Source: Pseudomonas sp. MRSN 12121 (lineage in GTDB: Bacteria; Pseudomonadota; Gammaproteobacteria; Pseudomonadales; Pseudomonadaceae). Taken from it: a DNA stretch of 64,000 nt. The position numbers and the translations under genes are program-made. The notes under the pieces are model-generated. The model had not been told where the DNA came from. It worked only from the letters and a program-made list of their open reading frames with translations, and did not search any database. Below are positions 60,877 to 64,000 of the stretch, piece after piece (the first letter of the stretch is position 1; each line of letters starts with the position of its first letter). The stretch covers positions 2,875,388 to 2,939,387 of the forward strand of contig NZ_CP010892.1 in assembly GCF_000931465.1 (NCBI RefSeq), written 5' to 3'.

Positions 60877-62298
60877 CTACGTCCCGGGCAAGGGCGAGGT
60901 GGCGGGCAGGCCGGGGCTGTCAGGCTCCTCCTGGGAGCGCAGGGCCAGGGCCTCGAGCAGGCGGCGGTGGGTCGCCGGATCGATGGGGTAGATCCAGGCG
61001 AGCAGGAACACGCCCAGGCTGCCGAGCAGCGGCACGCCGGACATGGTGCTCAGCAGCAGTTGGGTGGTATGCGCCGACTGCAGGCTGTTGGGCACGAAAC
61101 CGATGCTGCTCAACGCCAGGCCCAGGCTGCCGGCGGCGATGCCGAGCGCGGCCTTCTGGGCGAAGATCACCGTGCCGATAATCAGTGACTCGCAGCGAAT
61201 GCCCGAACGCCACTGGCCGTACTCGACGGTATCCGGAACCATGGCCCAGAAGCACACGGCGGTGGCGCTGGCGCCGATCGCGAGCAAGGCGAGAATCGCC
61301 AGCAGCACGGCATACCCCGAGGCGCTGAACAGGTACCAGAGGACAAAGCCCAGGCAGTAGAAACCGGTGCCTGCCAGCAGCGCGAAACGCTTGCTGCGCG
61401 AACGCGCCACATAGGCCCAGAGCGGCGCGGCCAGCGCGGCTACGCAGGCCATCAGGGCCAGCGCCGTGCCGCCGAAGTCGGCGTCGTTGCGCACGTACTT
61501 GAAGTAATAGAGAAGGTTCTTGGAGAAAAAGGTGCTGGCCAGCGAGTTCATCAGCGTGATGCCCAGCACGATCAGCAGCGCTCGATTGCTCAGCAGGGCG
61601 CCCAGCAGGCGTTTGGCATCCGGCCTGTTGGCGGCTGTCGGCGGCTCGTCCTGCGTCGAGTCATCGGCACCCGCCGCGATGGCCGCGATGATCAGCATGG
61701 CGCTGGCCAGGCAGGCGAACAGGCCCACCACCAGCCCCCAGGCGAAAGTCCCGCCGCCGAAATGACGCGTCGCCGGCAGCAGCGTCGCCGAGACGGCCAT
61801 GGCGGCGAGAATGGCGAACACCATGCGGATGCCGGCCATGGTCGCGCGTTCGGCGCTGTCCTGGGTGACCCGGGCATAGAGCGAGGCATAAGGCACCGAG
61901 ACCAGGGCGAACAAGGTCCGGAACGCGAAGTGGCTGACCACGGTGAGCAGCACCAGCTGGGTGGTGTCGCCGCGGGGCAGGATGAACATGAGCACGAAGG
62001 CGATGGCCAGTGGCGCGGCGCCCAGCAGCAGGTAGGGGCGGAAGCGGCCGAAGCGGGTCCGGGTGCGATCGGCCATGGCGCCGATCAGCGGGTCGACGAT
62101 CGCGTCCCAGATCAGTGCGCTCATGTAGATCAGGCCGGCGGTGTAGGCGGAAAGGCCCAGCACTTCGGTGTAGAAGAACAGCAGGAACAACGATGCGATC
62201 TGCCAGTAGAGGTTGACCCCGAAGTCGCCCGCACCGAGGGAAATCTTGCGTGCCAACGACATCCTGGACGGTGCCTTGCGCGCTACGAACCCGATCAT
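60877..62298 (-). CDS. GPH-family glycoside/cation symporter
   Basis: A 473-residue inner-membrane transporter with 12 predicted helices. It matches the glycoside-pentoside-hexuronide (MelB/XynB/GusB) family: KISLGAGDFGVNLYWQ at the N terminus, DAIVDPLIGAMADRTRTRFGRFRPYLL in the first loop and CFWAMVPDTVEYGQWRSGIR in the second half. It should import a glycoside with Na+ or H+. First gene of the minus-strand operon and divergent from a TetR gene; the chosen start (MIGFVARKAPSR) has GGAGA seven bases upstream. Confidence 0.9.
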   Translation of the reverse strand: MIGFVARKAPSRMSLARKISLGAGDFGVNLYWQIASLFLLFFYTEVLGLSAYTAGLIYMSALIWDAIVDPLIGAMADRTRTRFGRFRPYLLLGAAPLAIAFVLMFILPRGDTTQLVLLTVVSHFAFRTLFALVSVPYASLYARVTQDSAERATMAGIRMVFAILAAMAVSATLLPATRHFGGGTFAWGLVVGLFACLASAMLIIAAIAAGADDSTQDEPPTAANRPDAKRLLGALLSNRALLIVLGITLMNSLASTFFSKNLLYYFKYVRNDADFGGTALALMACVAALAAPLWAYVARSRSKRFALLAGTGFYCLGFVLWYLFSASGYAVLLAILALLAIGASATAVCFWAMVPDTVEYGQWRSGIRCESLIIGTVIFAQKAALGIAAGSLGLALSSIGFVPNSLQSAHTTQLLLSTMSGVPLLGSLGVFLLAWIYPIDPATHRRLLEALALRSQEEPDSPGLPATSPLPGT

Positions 62299-62396
62299 TT
62301 GCAAATCTCCGCATAGGCCATTTTGGCTATTGTTTTGCCCGTTTCGATGCCTCGCCACGGGGTTGTTTCGCATCAGATGAGTGCGCGGTGGAAAAC

Positions 62397-62410
62397 TATC
62401 CGGTCGGATA
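62397..62410. promoter_or_regulatory. TATCCG-GT-CGGATA palindrome, candidate TetR operator
   Basis: A perfect 14-bp inverted repeat about midway in the 198-bp gap between the divergent transporter and TetR genes, inside AT-rich promoter-like DNA. The position is what is expected for a TetR repressor controlling both directions; no second copy was found in the window. Confidence 0.55.
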
Positions 62411-62496
62411 ATTACTCGGCGAAATAGGCTTGTCAATACTCCGAGACCTGCGCCAGACTTGCGCCCATTCAAAATATTGGCCGGTAGGGATGACGC

Positions 62497-63120
62497 ATGA
62501 ACACGCCACGAGTCGCTAAGCAGGAACGCAGCGAGCAAACGCGAACCGAGATCCTGCAGACCGCGCTGGATCTGTTCGCGGCCCGAGGGTTCGCGGCGGT
62601 GAGCCTGCGCGATATCGCGGATCGGGTAGGGGTCAACCATGCGATGATCCGCTACCACTTCGGTGGCAAGGAGCAGCTCTGGCGCGAAAGCGCGGCTTAC
62701 CTGTTCGAGCGCCTGGAACAGGAGATCCCGCCGCCGGATCTTGCGCGCGATCCGTCACCCATCGATGCCTTGAAGCGCTATATCCGTGCCTATGTCCATT
62801 ACTGCGCACGGCATCCCGAGCACGCCCGGCTGATCGTCCAGGAGTCGATCGAAGGTTCGGACCGGCTGCAATGGCTGGCCGAGCACTACATCCGCCCCAA
62901 TCACGCGCGGACGCTGGGTTTTCTCGAGAACGTCGAGTTGCCCGCCGGCATCGCGGGGCTGGACCCGGTGATGATGCTGTACATGGTGGTGGCCATTGCG
63001 CAGATGCCTTACCTGGTCACCGCTGAGCTGCGATTCGTCCATGAGCGCGATGCCCTCTTGCCCGAGGCGATCGAAGCCCACGCCGAGGCGGTCATGAAGT
63101 TCATCTTCCGCGACGGTTGA
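62497..63120 (+). CDS. TetR-family regulator of the glycoside operon
   Basis: A 207-residue TetR protein: HTH at residues about 15-58 (GFAAVSLRDIADRVGVNHAMIRYHFGGKEQL) and a C-terminal ligand domain of the CecR/YbiH-like type (YCARHPEHARLIVQESI, WLAEHYIRPN). It is divergent from the GPH symporter with a palindrome between them, so it likely represses the operon until an inducer, perhaps the glycoside or aglycone, binds. GGGA lies about eight bases before the ATG. Confidence 0.88.
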   Translation: MNTPRVAKQERSEQTRTEILQTALDLFAARGFAAVSLRDIADRVGVNHAMIRYHFGGKEQLWRESAAYLFERLEQEIPPPDLARDPSPIDALKRYIRAYVHYCARHPEHARLIVQESIEGSDRLQWLAEHYIRPNHARTLGFLENVELPAGIAGLDPVMMLYMVVAIAQMPYLVTAELRFVHERDALLPEAIEAHAEAVMKFIFRDG

Positions 63121-63167
63121 AAGCGGCTGCCGGCCCGGATGGGACGGCGGGCTCCGCTGGCGGCGAT

Positions 63168-63208
63168 GCGCTGCCCGCCAGCGTCGAACCGGCACTGACG
63201 GGCAGCGC
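63168..63208. terminator. 10-bp inverted repeat between convergent genes
   Basis: GCGCTGCCCG (63168-63177) and CGGGCAGCGC (63199-63208) form a perfect stem with a 21-base loop between the TetR gene and the second sulfatase. No T-run, so a bidirectional stop of moderate strength. Confidence 0.55.
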
Positions 63209-63232
63209 AGCCTCAGGCGCGGCCGAGGGCAG

Positions 63233-64000
63233 TCAAGGTTGCGGCAGCACCGGCACCGGCGGGCTGATCACGCCGACGTCCTGGGCATAGAGGGCGTAGG
63301 AGGCTTTTAGCCGGGTCAGCCGCTCCGGTTCCTCGCTGCTCAGGTCGAGGGTTTCGCCCGGGTCCCTGGCGATGTTGAACAGTTTCCAGGTGCCATTGCC
63401 GGTATCGGTGATTTTCCAGTCGCCCTGGCGCAACGCCCGGGAGCCGTACAGCTCGGTGCCGATGGCATCGTCCGGGCCATAGACGTAGTCGGCCTTGCCC
63501 TGCAGATAGGGTATCCAGCTGCGCCCGCGGATGGGTTCGACCGCGCGCCCCTCAAAGGTTGTGCCCGAGGCGGGAATGCCGGCGAGTTCGAGGAAGGTCG
63601 GCATCACGTCGGCCACTGACAGGAAGGCGTTGGAGATCGCTCCGGCACGGTTCAGGCCCGGGTAGCTGAGGAACGCCGGGGCGCGGGTCCCACCTTCGCT
63701 CGAGTAGTACTTCATCAGCAGCGAAGGGGCCGTGCCGGCCTGGGCCCAGCCAGGGCCATAACCGAAGAAGGAGGTCGCGTTGCCGCGATTTTCCAGGCGG
63801 TTGTCGGCGTCCTTGGGCATTTCCCTGGTCGTGCCGGTATCACGGCCTTCGGCGCCATTGTCAGAGAGAAAGAGAATCACCGTATTGTCGAATTCGCCGC
63901 TGCGCTTGAGCTCGTCGACCACCCGGCCGACGTTCTGGTCCAGCCGGTCCACCATGGCCGCGTAGACCTCCATATCACGTGCGCCAAGCTGCTGCTGTTC
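63233..64000 (-). CDS. arylsulfatase, C-terminal part only
   Basis: Partial: the frame is open to the window edge, so the N terminus and the formylglycine motif are outside. The 256 visible residues include VYAAMVDRLDQNVGRVVDEL and VILFLSDNGAEG, the metal-binding part of AtsA-type arylsulfatases, and the C-terminal subdomain with KLFNIARDPGETLDLS. This is a different sulfatase subtype from the one at 52953-54863. Together they flank the glycosidase operon, which suggests substrates with more than one sulfate or a choice of sulfated compounds. Confidence 0.88.
   Translation of the reverse strand, partial: EQQQLGARDMEVYAAMVDRLDQNVGRVVDELKRSGEFDNTVILFLSDNGAEGRDTGTTREMPKDADNRLENRGNATSFFGYGPGWAQAGTAPSLLMKYYSSEGGTRAPAFLSYPGLNRAGAISNAFLSVADVMPTFLELAGIPASGTTFEGRAVEPIRGRSWIPYLQGKADYVYGPDDAIGTELYGSRALRQGDWKITDTGNGTWKLFNIARDPGETLDLSSEEPERLTRLKASYALYAQDVGVISPPVPVLPQP

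Overview
The window is a GC-rich chromosomal segment with dense, overlapping operons, strong Shine-Dalgarno sites and REP-type palindromes. Gene content (aruRS/aruHI, fabV, hchA, an L-threonate operon, lysP) points to a fluorescent Pseudomonas, probably of the P. chlororaphis/protegens/fluorescens lineage. The genus is inferred from content, not from a marker gene. No rRNA, tRNA, CRISPR array or intact insertion sequence was seen.

Layout. 1-7 kb holds small metabolic and regulatory genes: a GFA-type protein cut by the window edge, a YiaV/YiaW-like membrane pair, a PrpF-like isomerase, an AraC regulator, an alpha/beta hydrolase and an EEP-family hydrolase. 7-27.4 kb is an arginine-transaminase (aru) locus: an XRE-cupin regulator, a flavin/Fe-S oxidoreductase, an orphan polyamine-type binding protein, a TetR regulator, AruR, a periplasmic binding protein, the hybrid kinase AruS, an amino-acid permease, then an operon of crotonase, acyl-CoA dehydrogenase, ADP-forming-type acyl-CoA ligase, AruI, AruH, aldehyde dehydrogenase and a quinone reductase. 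A tandem array of large inverted repeats (17.1-18.1 kb) separates permease and operon, and both promoters carry a near-identical 17-bp box.

27.5-32 kb contains an HTH regulator, an HD hydrolase, an acetyltransferase and a tandem pair of DUF2157-like membrane proteins. 32.4-39.2 kb is a four-carbon sugar-acid operon (ltnD, otnK, otnC, GntP permease, otnI) followed by its convergent DeoR-type regulator. 40.4-44.6 kb is accessory: a RES/Xre toxin-antitoxin pair, then an orphan type VI secretion cargo module (probable VgrG tail remnant, two PAAR proteins, a VRR-NUC nuclease effector and a DUF3396 immunity protein) that looks less GC-rich than its surroundings. 44.9-51.3 kb holds a LuxR solo coupled to hchA, lysP with a flavin oxidase, and fabV.

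51.4-64 kb is the least familiar part. It starts at a LexA box overlapping a sigma70-like promoter with no recognisable SOS gene behind it. Then come a formylglycine-generating enzyme, a Tat-exported sulfatase, and a convergent five-gene minus-strand set (GPH sugar symporter, GH1 glycosidase, DUF1302 outer-membrane protein, DUF1329 partner, SDR dehydrogenase). A divergent TetR regulator with a perfect palindrome in front, and a second sulfatase running off the window, complete the region. Together these look like uptake and breakdown of a sulfated, glycosylated, probably hydrophobic compound.
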